From positions 1 through 64,000 of the forward strand of contig NZ_CAJYBT010000005.1 in NCBI RefSeq assembly GCF_913064665.1: 64,000 nucleotides of DNA, given 5' to 3'. The notes under the pieces are model-generated. The model made no database searches and had not been told where the DNA came from. It saw only the letters and a list, made by a program, of their open reading frames with translations. Each line of letters opens with the position of its first letter. Positions within the stretch are counted from its first letter, which is position 1. Position numbers and translations under genes: made by a program. Shown piece by piece: positions 28,975 through 37,376 of the stretch. The stretch is from an uncultured Thioclava sp. (GTDB lineage Bacteria > Pseudomonadota > Alphaproteobacteria > Rhodobacterales > Rhodobacteraceae).

Positions 28975-29303
28975 AGAAACTCCCCTCTTTGCATATTCCC
29001 GTTCTCGCGCTGGCAGGTCTGCTGGCGGGGTTGGGACTGTGGTATGCCTTGGCGCTGATGAATGCGCTTTGGGTGCTGGTCGTGGTCGGGATCGTGCTGA
29101 TCCTCGTTCTCGAAGCCATGGCGCGGGTGACGCAGGCGCTGATGGCGCGCGTCGGAGCACGTGGTGAGGGGCCAAGCCCGCACATGCCCCATCTGCGGGG
29201 CCGCGAGCGCTATGTCGCAGTCGCGGGGCTGGTCGTGGGGCTTGTCTGCGGCTACGCCTTCTGGGGACCGGTGCTGATCTGGGGACAAGGGGGCGGCGCA
29301 TGA
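28971..29303 (+). CDS. Small membrane protein embedded in the nucleoside transporter operon
   Basis: A 110-residue protein with three predicted helices: a close pair at about residues 8-24 and 29-49 and a third at about 82-101, joined by a basic loop. I do not recognise a family. It overlaps permease 1 and permease 2 by 4 bases each, so it is translated as an integral part of the operon. It could be an accessory subunit or assembly factor for the transporter; this is inference from position only. Confidence 0.75.
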   Translation: MKKLPSLHIPVLALAGLLAGLGLWYALALMNALWVLVVVGIVLILVLEAMARVTQALMARVGARGEGPSPHMPHLRGRERYVAVAGLVVGLVCGYAFWGPVLIWGQGGGA

Positions 29304-30232
29304 CGATCGGCGGGATTGATATCATTGGCCTGACGGCGATGCTGATGGGGGCCTCGACGCCGGTCTTGCTGGCCGCGACGGGCGAGTTGGTGGCCGAGAA
29401 GTCGGGCGTTCTCAACCTTGGGGTCGAGGGCATGATGATTATGGGCGCGGTCGCAGGCTTTGCGGCGGCTGTGGCCACGGGCAACCCGGTTCTGGGCTTT
29501 GTCGCGGGCGCGCTGGCCGGGGCGTTGATGGCTCTGCTGTTCGCGTTCCTCACGCAGATTTTCTTGTCAAATCAGGTTGCTACGGGGTTGGCGCTGACCT
29601 TGTTCGGGCTGGGCCTCAGTGCGCTGATTGGCAAGGGCTATGAGGGCGTGCGCCCGCCCCCCACCGCCAAGCTGGATTTCGGACCACTCGCGGATATTCC
29701 GGTGATCGGGCCGATTTTGTTTTCCCATGACTGGATCGTGTATCTTTCGCTGCTGCTTGTCGCGGTGGTCTGGTTCGTGCTGCGCTACACCCGCGCCGGG
29801 TTGATCCTGCGCGCGGTCGGCGAAAGCCATGACGCGGCCCATGCGCTGGGCTATCGCGTGGTCGCCGTGCGCTTTGCCGCGCTGGGGTTTGGTGGGGCGC
29901 TGGCCGGTCTGGGGGGCGCGTATCTCAGCCTCGTGCGGGTGCCACAATGGACCGAGGGCATGACCGCAGGTGCGGGTTGGATCGCGCTGGCAATCGTCGT
30001 GTTTGCCAGCTGGCGCCCGTGGCGGGTGCTGCTGGGGGCCTATATGTTTGGCGGCATCACCGCGTTGCAATTGCAACTGCAAGCGGCGGGCTATGCCATT
30101 CCCGTTCATATCCTGTCGATGGCGCCTTATGTGATCACCATCATCGTTTTGGTGATCTTGTCCGCCCTTCACCGCCATGGCGTGCAGGCCGCCCCTGCCA
30201 GCCTTGGCAAATCCTTCCACGCCTCAAGCTGA
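29300..30232 (+). CDS. BmpA-type nucleoside ABC transporter, permease 2
   Basis: A 310-residue permease of the YufQ/NupC class with eight to ten helices. Typical stretches are EKSGVLNLGVEGMMIMGAV near the N-terminus and AVGESHDAAHALGY in the cytoplasmic coupling loop. It pairs with permease 1 as a heterodimer in this transporter class. The binding protein gene follows after 53 bases. Confidence 0.9.
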   Translation: MTIGGIDIIGLTAMLMGASTPVLLAATGELVAEKSGVLNLGVEGMMIMGAVAGFAAAVATGNPVLGFVAGALAGALMALLFAFLTQIFLSNQVATGLALTLFGLGLSALIGKGYEGVRPPPTAKLDFGPLADIPVIGPILFSHDWIVYLSLLLVAVVWFVLRYTRAGLILRAVGESHDAAHALGYRVVAVRFAALGFGGALAGLGGAYLSLVRVPQWTEGMTAGAGWIALAIVVFASWRPWRVLLGAYMFGGITALQLQLQAAGYAIPVHILSMAPYVITIIVLVILSALHRHGVQAAPASLGKSFHASS

Positions 30233-30285
30233 GGCATTTATCCACAGGGCTCATGAGAGGCCCGCAACCAACCTGGAGTAGCTTG

Positions 30286-31371
30286 ATGAACCGCAGATCA
30301 TTCCTGAAAACCACTGCCGCGACCACCCTGGTCGCCGGTGTCGGCCTGCCCGCATTCGCCGCCGACGAACCGCTGAAAATCGGCTTTATCTATGTCGGCC
30401 CGGTGGGCGATATGGGTTGGTCCTATCAGCACGATCAAGGCCGCAAGGCGATTGAGGAAAAATACGGCGACAAGGTGAAAACCTCGTTCATCGAGAACGT
30501 CCCCGAAGGCCCCGATGCCGAGCGCGCTCTGACCCAACTGGCGCTGGCGGGCAACAAGCTGATCTTTGCGACCTCGTTTGGCTTCATGGATGCCACCGTC
30601 AACGTCGCCAAGAAATTCCCCGATGTGAAATTTGAACACGCCACCGGTTATAAGCGTGCCGATAACCTCGCGACCTATGACGCGAAATTCTATCAGGGCC
30701 GCGCGATTCAGGGCACCATCGGCGGGCGCATGACCAAGACCAACAAGATCGGCTATATCGGTTCCTTCCCGATCCCCGAGGTCTATCAGGGCATCAACGC
30801 CGCCTATCTCGCCGCGAAAAAGGTCAACCCCGATGTCGAGATGAAAGTCGTCTGGGCTTACACTTGGTTCGACCCCGCAAAAGAGGCCGATGCCGCCGCC
30901 GCCCTGATCGCCGATGGCGTGGACGTGCTGCTGCAACACACCGATTCCACCGCACCCCAAGCCAAGGCGCAAGAGGCGGGCAACGTGATCACCTTCGGTC
31001 AGGCCTCGGATATGTCGAGCTTCGCCCCCAAGCCGCGCGTCTCTTCGACGATCGACAACTGGGCCCCCTATTACATCAAGCGCGCAGGCGAGATGATGGA
31101 TGGCAGCTGGAAATCCGAAGCCACCTGGGGCGGGATCGACACCGGCATGGTCGAGATCGGCGAAATTTCCGACGCGGTTCCCGCCGAGGTGAAGGCCGAA
31201 GCGCTCAAGCTGAAAGACGATATCGCCTCGGGCGCGGTGCATCCCTTTGCAGGCCCGTTGAACAAGCAAGACGGCAGCGTCTTCTTGGCTGATGGCGAAA
31301 TGGCCACCGACGAGCAACTGCAATCCATGACCTTCTACGTCGAAGGCATCACCGCAGAAGCTCCCAAGTAA
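30286..31371 (+). CDS. BMP-family nucleoside-binding protein
   Basis: A 361-residue periplasmic binding protein of the Bmp/PnrA family that delivers purine nucleosides to the ABC transporter. The N-terminus is a twin-arginine type signal (RRSFLK then a hydrophobic stretch, cleaved after AFA near residue 25). The mature start LKIGFIYVGPVGDMGWSYQH is characteristic. A good ribosome-binding site (CTGGAG) lies 8 bases before the ATG at 30286. It ends the purine cluster and is followed by a strong terminator. Confidence 0.92.
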   Translation: MNRRSFLKTTAATTLVAGVGLPAFAADEPLKIGFIYVGPVGDMGWSYQHDQGRKAIEEKYGDKVKTSFIENVPEGPDAERALTQLALAGNKLIFATSFGFMDATVNVAKKFPDVKFEHATGYKRADNLATYDAKFYQGRAIQGTIGGRMTKTNKIGYIGSFPIPEVYQGINAAYLAAKKVNPDVEMKVVWAYTWFDPAKEADAAAALIADGVDVLLQHTDSTAPQAKAQEAGNVITFGQASDMSSFAPKPRVSSTIDNWAPYYIKRAGEMMDGSWKSEATWGGIDTGMVEIGEISDAVPAEVKAEALKLKDDIASGAVHPFAGPLNKQDGSVFLADGEMATDEQLQSMTFYVEGITAEAPK

Positions 31372-31396
31372 GGCAAACTTACTCACACAATTACGA

Positions 31397-31423
31397 AAGG
31401 CCGGCCTATGCGCCGGCCTTTTT
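31397..31423 (+). terminator. Rho-independent terminator after the BMP gene
   Basis: AAGGCCGGC, loop CTATGC, GCCGGCCTT and TTT. A perfect 9-bp stem 26 bases after the stop. Confidence 0.92.
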
Positions 31424-31519
31424 CCGTCAATTCCCCGTAGGAAGCGCGATCACATTCTCGTCAGACTTGTCGCTAAGCCAGTTTGCGCGCAATGATGGGT
31501 TGACCGGCGCGCCTGACAC

Positions 31520-31535
31520 ATTCAAGAATATGAAT
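31520..31535 (+). promoter_or_regulatory. Candidate SqrR-type operator upstream of sqr
   Basis: ATTCAAGAATATGAAT is an inverted repeat of ATTC-N8-GAAT, the pattern I recall for the persulfide-responsive repressor SqrR of Rhodobacter capsulatus. It lies 15 bases downstream of a TTGACC (31500-31505) that could be the -35 box, and 56 bases before the sqr start. No sqrR gene is seen in the window. Confidence 0.65.
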
Positions 31536-31590
31536 TCAACGGATGGTCAAGCACGAAACTGACATTCGGGTAACGGGAGGGACTAACAGT

Positions 31591-32880
31591 ATGGCACATA
31601 TCGTGGTACTTGGCGCTGGCCTTGGCGGCGCTATCATGGCTTACGAGCTGCGCGATCAAGTTCGCAAAGAAGACGAAATCACCGTCATCACCAAAGAGGC
31701 GAAATACCACTTTGTGCCATCCAACCCTTGGGTTGCTGTTGGCTGGCGTGACCGCAAGGACATTACGGTCGATCTTGCGCCGACGATGAAGCGCAAGAAT
31801 ATCAACTTCATCCCGGTTGGCGCCAAGCGCGTGCATCCCGATGACAACAAGGTCGAGCTCGATGACGGGCGCGAGATCAGCTACGATTATATCGTGCTGG
31901 CGACCGGCCCCGAGCTGGCCTTTGACGAGATCGAGGGCCTTGGCCCCGAGGGCTTTACCCATTCAGTTTGCCATATCGATCACGCCGAAGCGGCGAAGCT
32001 CGACTTTGATAAATTCTGCAAAAACCCCGGCCCGATCATCGTGGGCGCGGTGCAGGGTGCCTCGTGCTTTGGCCCGGCCTATGAGTTCTGCTTCATTCTG
32101 GATACCGCGCTGCGCCGCGCCAAGATCCGCGATCAGGTGCCGATCACCTTCGTAACCTCGGAACCCTATGTCGGCCACCTTGGCCTTGATGGCGTGGGCG
32201 ACACCAAGGGTCTGCTGGAATCCGAGATGCGCAACAAGCACATCAAATGGATGACCTCGAGCCGCGTGAAAAAGGTCGAAGATGGCACGATGCATGTCGA
32301 AGAGATCGCCGATGACGGGTCGATCAAGGCAACCCATGAGATGCCGTTCAAATACTCGATGATGTTGCCGCCCTTCCGTGGCATTCCCGCGGTCATGGGC
32401 CTTGAGGGCCTTGTGAACCCGCGCGGCTTCGTCATCGTGGACAAGCATCAGCGCAACCCGAAATACCAAAACGTGTTCGGAATCGGCGTGGGCATCGCGA
32501 TTCCGCCGATGGGCCCGACCCCGGTGCCCTGTGGCGTGCCAAAGACCGGTTTCATGATCGAATCGATGGTCACCGCGACAGCCCATAACCTGGGCAATAT
32601 CGTACGCGGCAAGGAACCGGACGAAACCGGCACCTGGAACGCAATCTGTCTTGCTGACTTTGGCGATAGCGGGATCGCCTTTGTTGCCCAGCCGCAATTG
32701 CCGCCGCGCAATGTGAACTGGTCGAGCCAGGGCAAATGGGTTCACCTCGCCAAGATCGGCTTTGAGAAATACTTCATGCGCAAACTGCGCAAAGGCACGT
32801 CCGAGCCGTTCTATGAAAAATTCGGGATGAAGATTTTGGGCATCGACAAGCTCAAGGCCGTCAAAAAGACCGACGCCTAA
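31591..32880 (+). CDS. sqr: Sulfide:quinone oxidoreductase, type I
   Basis: A 429-residue membrane-associated flavoprotein that oxidises sulfide to polysulfide and reduces quinone. The FAD motif GAGLGGA starts at residue 8. Redox cysteines are Cys127 (SVCHID), Cys159 (GASCFGPAYEF) and Cys353 (AICLADFG), which match the three I recall as essential in R. capsulatus Sqr; PVPCGVPKTG near residue 314 is also typical. The C-terminal amphipathic helices end in LGIDKLKAVKK. The ATG at 31591 follows GGGAGG; an upstream in-frame start at 31543 lacks a site. Monocistronic, ended by a terminator, and preceded by an ATTC-N8-GAAT operator. Confidence 0.95.
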   Translation: MAHIVVLGAGLGGAIMAYELRDQVRKEDEITVITKEAKYHFVPSNPWVAVGWRDRKDITVDLAPTMKRKNINFIPVGAKRVHPDDNKVELDDGREISYDYIVLATGPELAFDEIEGLGPEGFTHSVCHIDHAEAAKLDFDKFCKNPGPIIVGAVQGASCFGPAYEFCFILDTALRRAKIRDQVPITFVTSEPYVGHLGLDGVGDTKGLLESEMRNKHIKWMTSSRVKKVEDGTMHVEEIADDGSIKATHEMPFKYSMMLPPFRGIPAVMGLEGLVNPRGFVIVDKHQRNPKYQNVFGIGVGIAIPPMGPTPVPCGVPKTGFMIESMVTATAHNLGNIVRGKEPDETGTWNAICLADFGDSGIAFVAQPQLPPRNVNWSSQGKWVHLAKIGFEKYFMRKLRKGTSEPFYEKFGMKILGIDKLKAVKKTDA

Positions 32881-32902
32881 GCGCGCCACATCCAATCAAC
32901 GA

Positions 32903-32928
32903 AAGGCGGGCCTCGGTCCGCCTTTTTT
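32903..32928 (+). terminator. Rho-independent terminator after sqr
   Basis: AAGGCGG, loop GCCTCGGT, CCGCCTT and a T-run to 32928, beginning 23 bases after the sqr stop. Confidence 0.88.
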
Positions 32929-33010
32929 CATGCGCGGCCCACAAAGATCGCCACGAATGCAGAAAAACGACGCAAGCGCCGTTTTGTCTGATCCGCAAAG
33001 AGGGGATAAG

Positions 33011-33087
33011 TGGTGGCGAGGGGGGGACTTGAACCCCCGACCCCACGATTATGAGTCGTGTGCTCTAACCAGCTGAGCTACCTAGCC
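33011..33087 (-). tRNA. tRNA-Met (anticodon CAT, elongator)
   Basis: A 77-base tRNA with encoded CCA. The D arm is GCTC/GAGC, the anticodon arm is CACGA-CTCATAA-TCGTG, the variable loop is GGGTC, and the T arm is GGGGG-TTCAAGT-CCCCC. The acceptor strands GGCTAGG and CCTCGCC pair except at position 4:69, where T faces C. The elongator type is inferred from likeness to E. coli tRNA-Met; a CAT anticodon also occurs in tRNA-Ile2 and initiator tRNA, but the arms fit the elongator best. Confidence 0.92.
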
Positions 33088-33223
33088 ACTGCGTGCGCTA
33101 ACTAGGCAAACCCGCCCCCCCCGTCAAGGGCGTTTTGCACGAAAACGACCTCCCCCGCTGCGTCAGATTGGCGATTGGCGAATGCGCGGCCAGCCGCTAG
33201 GCATAAGGAGACAAGGAGATATC

Positions 33224-35389
33224 ATGCACCCCACCGCCCCGCTGCCCCTGACCCGTGACCTCGTTCTGATCGGGGGTGGGCATGCCCATGCGCTGGTCTT
33301 GCGGATGTGGGGGATGAACCCGCTGCCCGGTGTGCGCCTGACCGTGATCAACCCGATGCCCTCTGCGGCCTATTCGGGCATGTTGCCGGGCCATATCGCG
33401 GGCCACTATGCGCGCGATGAATTGCAACTCGATCTGGTCAAGCTGGCGCGTCATGCGGGGGCGCGGCTGGTGCTGGGGTTCGCCAGCGCGATTGATCGCG
33501 ACACGCAGCTGATCACCGTGCCGGGGCGCGCGCCGATTGCCTATGACGTGGCCTCAATCGATATCGGGATCACCGCCGAGATGCCAAATCTCCCCGGTTT
33601 TTCTCAGCACGTCACCCCGGCCAAGCCGCTGGACGCCTTCGCCGATGCCTGGGCCGCGTTCCTCGCGACGGCCCCCGCATCCCCGCGCATTGCGGTGGTG
33701 GGTGGCGGCGTGGCCGGGGTGGAACTTGCGATGGCCTGCGCGCATCGCCTGTCCGCCGCTAAGGTCCGCGTCTATGAGGCTGGCCCTGCGCCCCTGCGCG
33801 CGCTGGGGTCTGGGGCACGGGCGCGCATGCTGGCCCATTGTGCGCGCCTTGGCGTAAGCATCGAAACCGATGCCGCGCTAGAAGGTGCGCGCGCGGGCGA
33901 GGTCTTGCTGGCAAACGGGCGCAGCGCCAAGGCCGATTTCATCATCGGCACGGGGGCGACGAAACCCGCCGATTGGCTATCTACGACCGGGCTTGATCTG
34001 CAAGACGGGTTCATCACCGTCACCCCGACGCTGCAAAGCTCGGACCCTTTGATCTTCGCCACCGGAGATATCGCCCATCTGGCCTATGCGCCGCGCCCCA
34101 AGGCAGGCGTCTACGCCGTGCGTCAGGCCAAGCCGCTGTTTCACAACCTGCGCGCCGCGCTGTCGGGCGGGACGATGCGCGACTATCACCCGCAGCGCGA
34201 TTACCTCAAGCTGATCTCGACCGGCGGCAAAGGGGCCGTGGCCGACAAATGGGGCCTGCCGCTGGATGGCAAATGGCTTTGGCGCTGGAAGGATCGCATT
34301 GATCGCAAATTCATGGACAAAGTTCACGACTTGCCCGCTATGCCCCCGCCTGCGCTGCCCACCGCGCGAGCGCTTGGAATTGAGGAGGTGCTGGGCGACA
34401 AGCCGCTTTGTGGTGGCTGCGGCGCGAAGCTGGGCGGGGCCGCACTGCGCTTGGCGCTGGCGGGGCTGCCAGCGCCCTCGCGCGCAGATGTGCTATCTGG
34501 ACCGGGCGATGATGCCGCCCTTCTGGCGCATAGCGCAGGGGCGCAGGTCTTTACCACCGATCACGTGCGCGCCTTTACCGAAGACCCGTGGCTGCTGGGC
34601 CGCATCGTCGCGCTGCACGCGATGAGCGACGCTTGGGCGATGGGGGCCGCGCCGCAAGCCGCGCTCGCGCAAGTCACCCTGCCCCGCCAATCCGAGGACA
34701 TGGGCGCGCGCGCCTTGGCAGAAATGCTGGGTGCCGCCGCGCAGGCCTTTGCCGAGGCGGGCGCCGATCTCGTGGGCGGGCACACTTCGATGGGGGCAGA
34801 ATTGACGCTGGGCTTTTCCGTGACCGGGCTCTGCGCACAGCCCATCGGGCAGGATCGCGCGCAAGTGGGCGATCGTCTGATCCTGACAAAACCCATCGGC
34901 ACTGGCGTCATTCTGGCCGCTGAAATGGCCAAGGCGGCTCCGGGCGAAGTCGTTGCGCGCGCGCTGCAGTCAATGGCGACCAGCTCCGCCAAGGCCAGCG
35001 CGATCCTTGCCCCGGTGACCCGCGCGATGACCGATGTGACCGGGTTTGGCCTCGCGGGCCATCTGCTGGGCCTGTGCAAAGCCTCCAATCTGTCCGCCGC
35101 AATCAATCTGGACGCGGTACCACTGCTGAAGGGGGCCTTGGCACTGTCCGAGGACGGCCAGCACTCCACCCTTCTGGCGCATAACATCGCCAATTGCGCA
35201 GGCCATATCACCGCCCCACCGGGGCCGAAAACCGAACTGCTGTATGATCCGCAAACCTCGGGCGGGCTGCTGGCCGCCGTGCCTGCCGATCAGGCCGGGG
35301 CGGTGCTGGAGGCACTGCAAGCCGCCGGATACGCCGCCGCCGATATTGGCGAGATCACCCCCGGCCCGGCCATGCTGCGCGTCAGCTAA
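33224..35389 (+). CDS. selD: Selenide, water dikinase fused to an N-terminal flavoprotein domain
   Basis: A 721-residue fusion. Residues 1 to about 375 are an NADH-dehydrogenase-like FAD/NAD(P) oxidoreductase (GGGHAHALVL near residue 16; a second dinucleotide fold GGGVAGVELA near 165). Residues about 380-721 are SelD, which makes selenophosphate from selenide and ATP. The SelD active site is CGGCGAK with Cys399 and Lys402; it uses Cys, not selenocysteine. The GDDAALL and DVTGFGLAGHL motifs follow. The ATG at 33224 has AGGAG upstream. It converges with mnmH, overlapping by 8 bases. The flavin domain probably supplies reduced selenium, which is inference. Confidence 0.93.
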   Translation: MHPTAPLPLTRDLVLIGGGHAHALVLRMWGMNPLPGVRLTVINPMPSAAYSGMLPGHIAGHYARDELQLDLVKLARHAGARLVLGFASAIDRDTQLITVPGRAPIAYDVASIDIGITAEMPNLPGFSQHVTPAKPLDAFADAWAAFLATAPASPRIAVVGGGVAGVELAMACAHRLSAAKVRVYEAGPAPLRALGSGARARMLAHCARLGVSIETDAALEGARAGEVLLANGRSAKADFIIGTGATKPADWLSTTGLDLQDGFITVTPTLQSSDPLIFATGDIAHLAYAPRPKAGVYAVRQAKPLFHNLRAALSGGTMRDYHPQRDYLKLISTGGKGAVADKWGLPLDGKWLWRWKDRIDRKFMDKVHDLPAMPPPALPTARALGIEEVLGDKPLCGGCGAKLGGAALRLALAGLPAPSRADVLSGPGDDAALLAHSAGAQVFTTDHVRAFTEDPWLLGRIVALHAMSDAWAMGAAPQAALAQVTLPRQSEDMGARALAEMLGAAAQAFAEAGADLVGGHTSMGAELTLGFSVTGLCAQPIGQDRAQVGDRLILTKPIGTGVILAAEMAKAAPGEVVARALQSMATSSAKASAILAPVTRAMTDVTGFGLAGHLLGLCKASNLSAAINLDAVPLLKGALALSEDGQHSTLLAHNIANCAGHITAPPGPKTELLYDPQTSGGLLAAVPADQAGAVLEALQAAGYAAADIGEITPGPAMLRVS

Positions 35390-36419
35390 GCGCGGCTGCG
35401 ATGACCTGCGCCGCCAGCGCCGGGATCGCTTCCGCCGCCAAGCTGGGCGCGTGCACGACCTGCTCGTCAAAGCTCTGCCGCGCGCGGTGTTTTTCATAGC
35501 GCGGATCGTAATGATCGGCCATCAACGCGCCCGCGAGCGCGGCAAATTCCCCCGCTGCTGCCTGCGCCTGCCAGCGTTCAATCCGCTCGGCGGGTTGAAA
35601 CGGGCGCAGCTTGTCGATCACGGCGCTCAGGCGCGCGGTATCGGCGATGATGTCGCCATAGGCACGAGCCAGATACCCAGCGCGCTCGGCCAGCGGAGCG
35701 GTAATGCGGATACGCGGCGCGCTGCAAATCGCCGCCCATATCCCCTTGGGCAGCTGCAGATCGCCAATCTTGGAACTTTCGGCCTCGAGCAGCACCACCC
35801 GTCCCGGATCAAGGGCCCCAATCGCGCGTGCCAGACGCGATTCGAAATCCTTTTGGCTGCTTTGCCCACCCTCGCGCGCGCCAAACAACGAGCCGCGATG
35901 ATTGGCCAACCCCTCAAGGTCGATCATCTGCGCCCCCTGCGCCGCCGCCGATTTCAGAATATCGGTCTTGGCCGAGCCGGTATTGCCATCAAGCACCACG
36001 ACCGGGCACGGCATCGGCGCGGCGCAAGCCTCGACCACCAGCCGCCGCCACGTCTTGTAACCACCCTCAACCAACTCGGCGCGCCAGCCCACCTGCCGCA
36101 AAATCGTTGTGAACGAGCCCGAACGCTGCCCACCCCGCCAGCAATAGACCAGCGGTCGCCAGCCACCGTCCTTATCCGCTAAGGCGTCGCGCAAATGACG
36201 CGCAGCATTTTCCGCCACCAGCGCCGCGCCAATCTTGCGCGCATCAAAGGACGAGACCTGCTTGTAGATCGTGCCCACACGGGCGCGCTGATCATCGTCC
36301 AGCACTGGCAGGTTGATCGCGCCGGGGATGTGATCCTCGGCGAATTCTGACGGGCTGCGCACGTCGATGATCGTGTCAAAATCCAGATCACCGACCTGCG
36401 CGACAGAGGTGAGTTGCAT
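35382..36419 (-). CDS. mnmH: tRNA 2-selenouridine synthase
   Basis: A 345-residue MnmH (SelU/YbbB), which replaces sulfur by selenium in 2-thiouridine at the wobble position of some tRNAs, using selenophosphate. The N-terminal rhodanese domain has the active Cys93 in VYCWRGGQRS. The C-terminal P-loop domain has LDGNTGSAKTDIL near residue 144. It lies tail to tail with selD, its selenium donor. Its ATG overlaps the upstream L,D-transpeptidase stop by one base (TGATG). Confidence 0.95.
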   Translation of the reverse strand: MQLTSVAQVGDLDFDTIIDVRSPSEFAEDHIPGAINLPVLDDDQRARVGTIYKQVSSFDARKIGAALVAENAARHLRDALADKDGGWRPLVYCWRGGQRSGSFTTILRQVGWRAELVEGGYKTWRRLVVEACAAPMPCPVVVLDGNTGSAKTDILKSAAAQGAQMIDLEGLANHRGSLFGAREGGQSSQKDFESRLARAIGALDPGRVVLLEAESSKIGDLQLPKGIWAAICSAPRIRITAPLAERAGYLARAYGDIIADTARLSAVIDKLRPFQPAERIERWQAQAAAGEFAALAGALMADHYDPRYEKHRARQSFDEQVVHAPSLAAEAIPALAAQVIAAALS

Positions 36420-36997
36420 CAGTAAACGGTCACCGGCGTACCAACTGGAACGGTATCGAACAGCGCGATCACGTGATCATTCACCATCCGGATGCAGCCA
36501 TTGGACACTGCATGCCCGATCGAGCTGGGCGACGTGGTGCCATGGATGCGGATCGCCGTGTCATGGCCGTTCTGATAGAGATACATCGCGCGCGCGCCCA
36601 ACGGGTTTTGCGGTCCGCCCGGCATCCCATCGGCATATCTCGCGTAATTCTCGGGGCTGCGCTCAAGCATTTCAGGGGTGGGCTTCCAGCTTGGCCATTC
36701 GACCTTGCGCGCCACCACGGCCTGCCCGCGAAACTTCAGCTCGGCCTTGCCTACGGCCACGCCATAGCGCATCGCCACGCCCGGCGCGATGATGTGATAC
36801 AGGAAGAACTTGTCCGATACGATGATGATCGAACCGACCGCCAGATCGGGCTTCACCCGCACTTGAGTGGGGTAATATTGCGAGCCAATCGGCCATGTCT
36901 TTACCGTCTCGGCCTCGACTTTGGGGGCCTGCGCAAAGGCAGGCAGGCCAGCAATAGACATCGCGGCAAGCGAAAGAACAAAGGCGCGGCGATCCAT
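36419..36997 (-). CDS. L,D-transpeptidase (YkuD domain), exported
   Basis: A 192-residue periplasmic L,D-transpeptidase family protein. Signal peptide at about residues 1-22 (MDRRAFVLSLAAMS... cleaved after AFA). The YkuD catalytic motif is HGTTSPSSIG then VSNGCIRM, with His152 and Cys168. The ATG at 36997 has AGGAG 6 bases upstream and is preferred over TTG at 37003. Such enzymes form 3-3 cross-links in peptidoglycan or attach lipoproteins to it. It overlaps mnmH by one base, an unusual operon partner for a tRNA-modifying enzyme. Confidence 0.88.
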   Translation of the reverse strand: MDRRAFVLSLAAMSIAGLPAFAQAPKVEAETVKTWPIGSQYYPTQVRVKPDLAVGSIIIVSDKFFLYHIIAPGVAMRYGVAVGKAELKFRGQAVVARKVEWPSWKPTPEMLERSPENYARYADGMPGGPQNPLGARAMYLYQNGHDTAIRIHGTTSPSSIGHAVSNGCIRMVNDHVIALFDTVPVGTPVTVY

Positions 36998-37133
36998 TGG
37001 CAACTCCTGAAACTCCGTAAACGCATATCGTTTACGGCAAAAACCTTAAGGCGAGGCTAGCAAAGCCGCCCCGCCCTCTCAAGTTCTTGCAAGCATTCCG
37101 GGCAGATAAGGGCCGCAGCGTGGCCAATCCGCC

Positions 37134-37340
37134 TTACTTTTGGAACGCGCAGCCCGATTTCACGCCGAACTTGCCAAAAATAAAAGCCGCCGGACAAAAT
37201 CCGGTAAAGGCCGATTGCAACAGGTTCGCGCCGATAAAGGCGGTGAACCACAGCCAATAGATCGACACAAACGCGCTCAGCAGAACGGAAATCAGGATCA
37301 TGACGCCAGCAAAGGCGAAGATGGTACGGTCGAGGTTCAT
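37134..37340 (-). CDS. DUF2892/YgaP-like small membrane protein
   Basis: A 68-residue protein with two hydrophobic helices (about residues 7-26 and 28-45) and the LLQSAFTGFCPAAFIFGKFG signature of the DUF2892 family, which is often found with rhodanese domains and sulfide-responsive regulators. It contains two cysteines (Cys50, Cys64). The ATG at 37340 has GGAGCC upstream; the longer frame starting at 37439 is not favoured because the promoter and operator lie inside it. It is divergent from copA and its -35 box sits inside an ATTC-N8-GAAT operator, suggesting induction by sulfide or persulfide. Confidence 0.8.
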   Translation of the reverse strand: MNLDRTIFAFAGVMILISVLLSAFVSIYWLWFTAFIGANLLQSAFTGFCPAAFIFGKFGVKSGCAFQK

Positions 37341-37376
37341 CGGAAGGCTCCACATAGGGGGAATACTGTTAGGGAG

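Noticed and set aside
27646-29553. A 635-residue frame opposite the nucleoside transporter genes
   Set aside because: It is antisense to three well-supported overlapping genes, with His/Gln/Arg-rich composition and no domain. It is a shadow.
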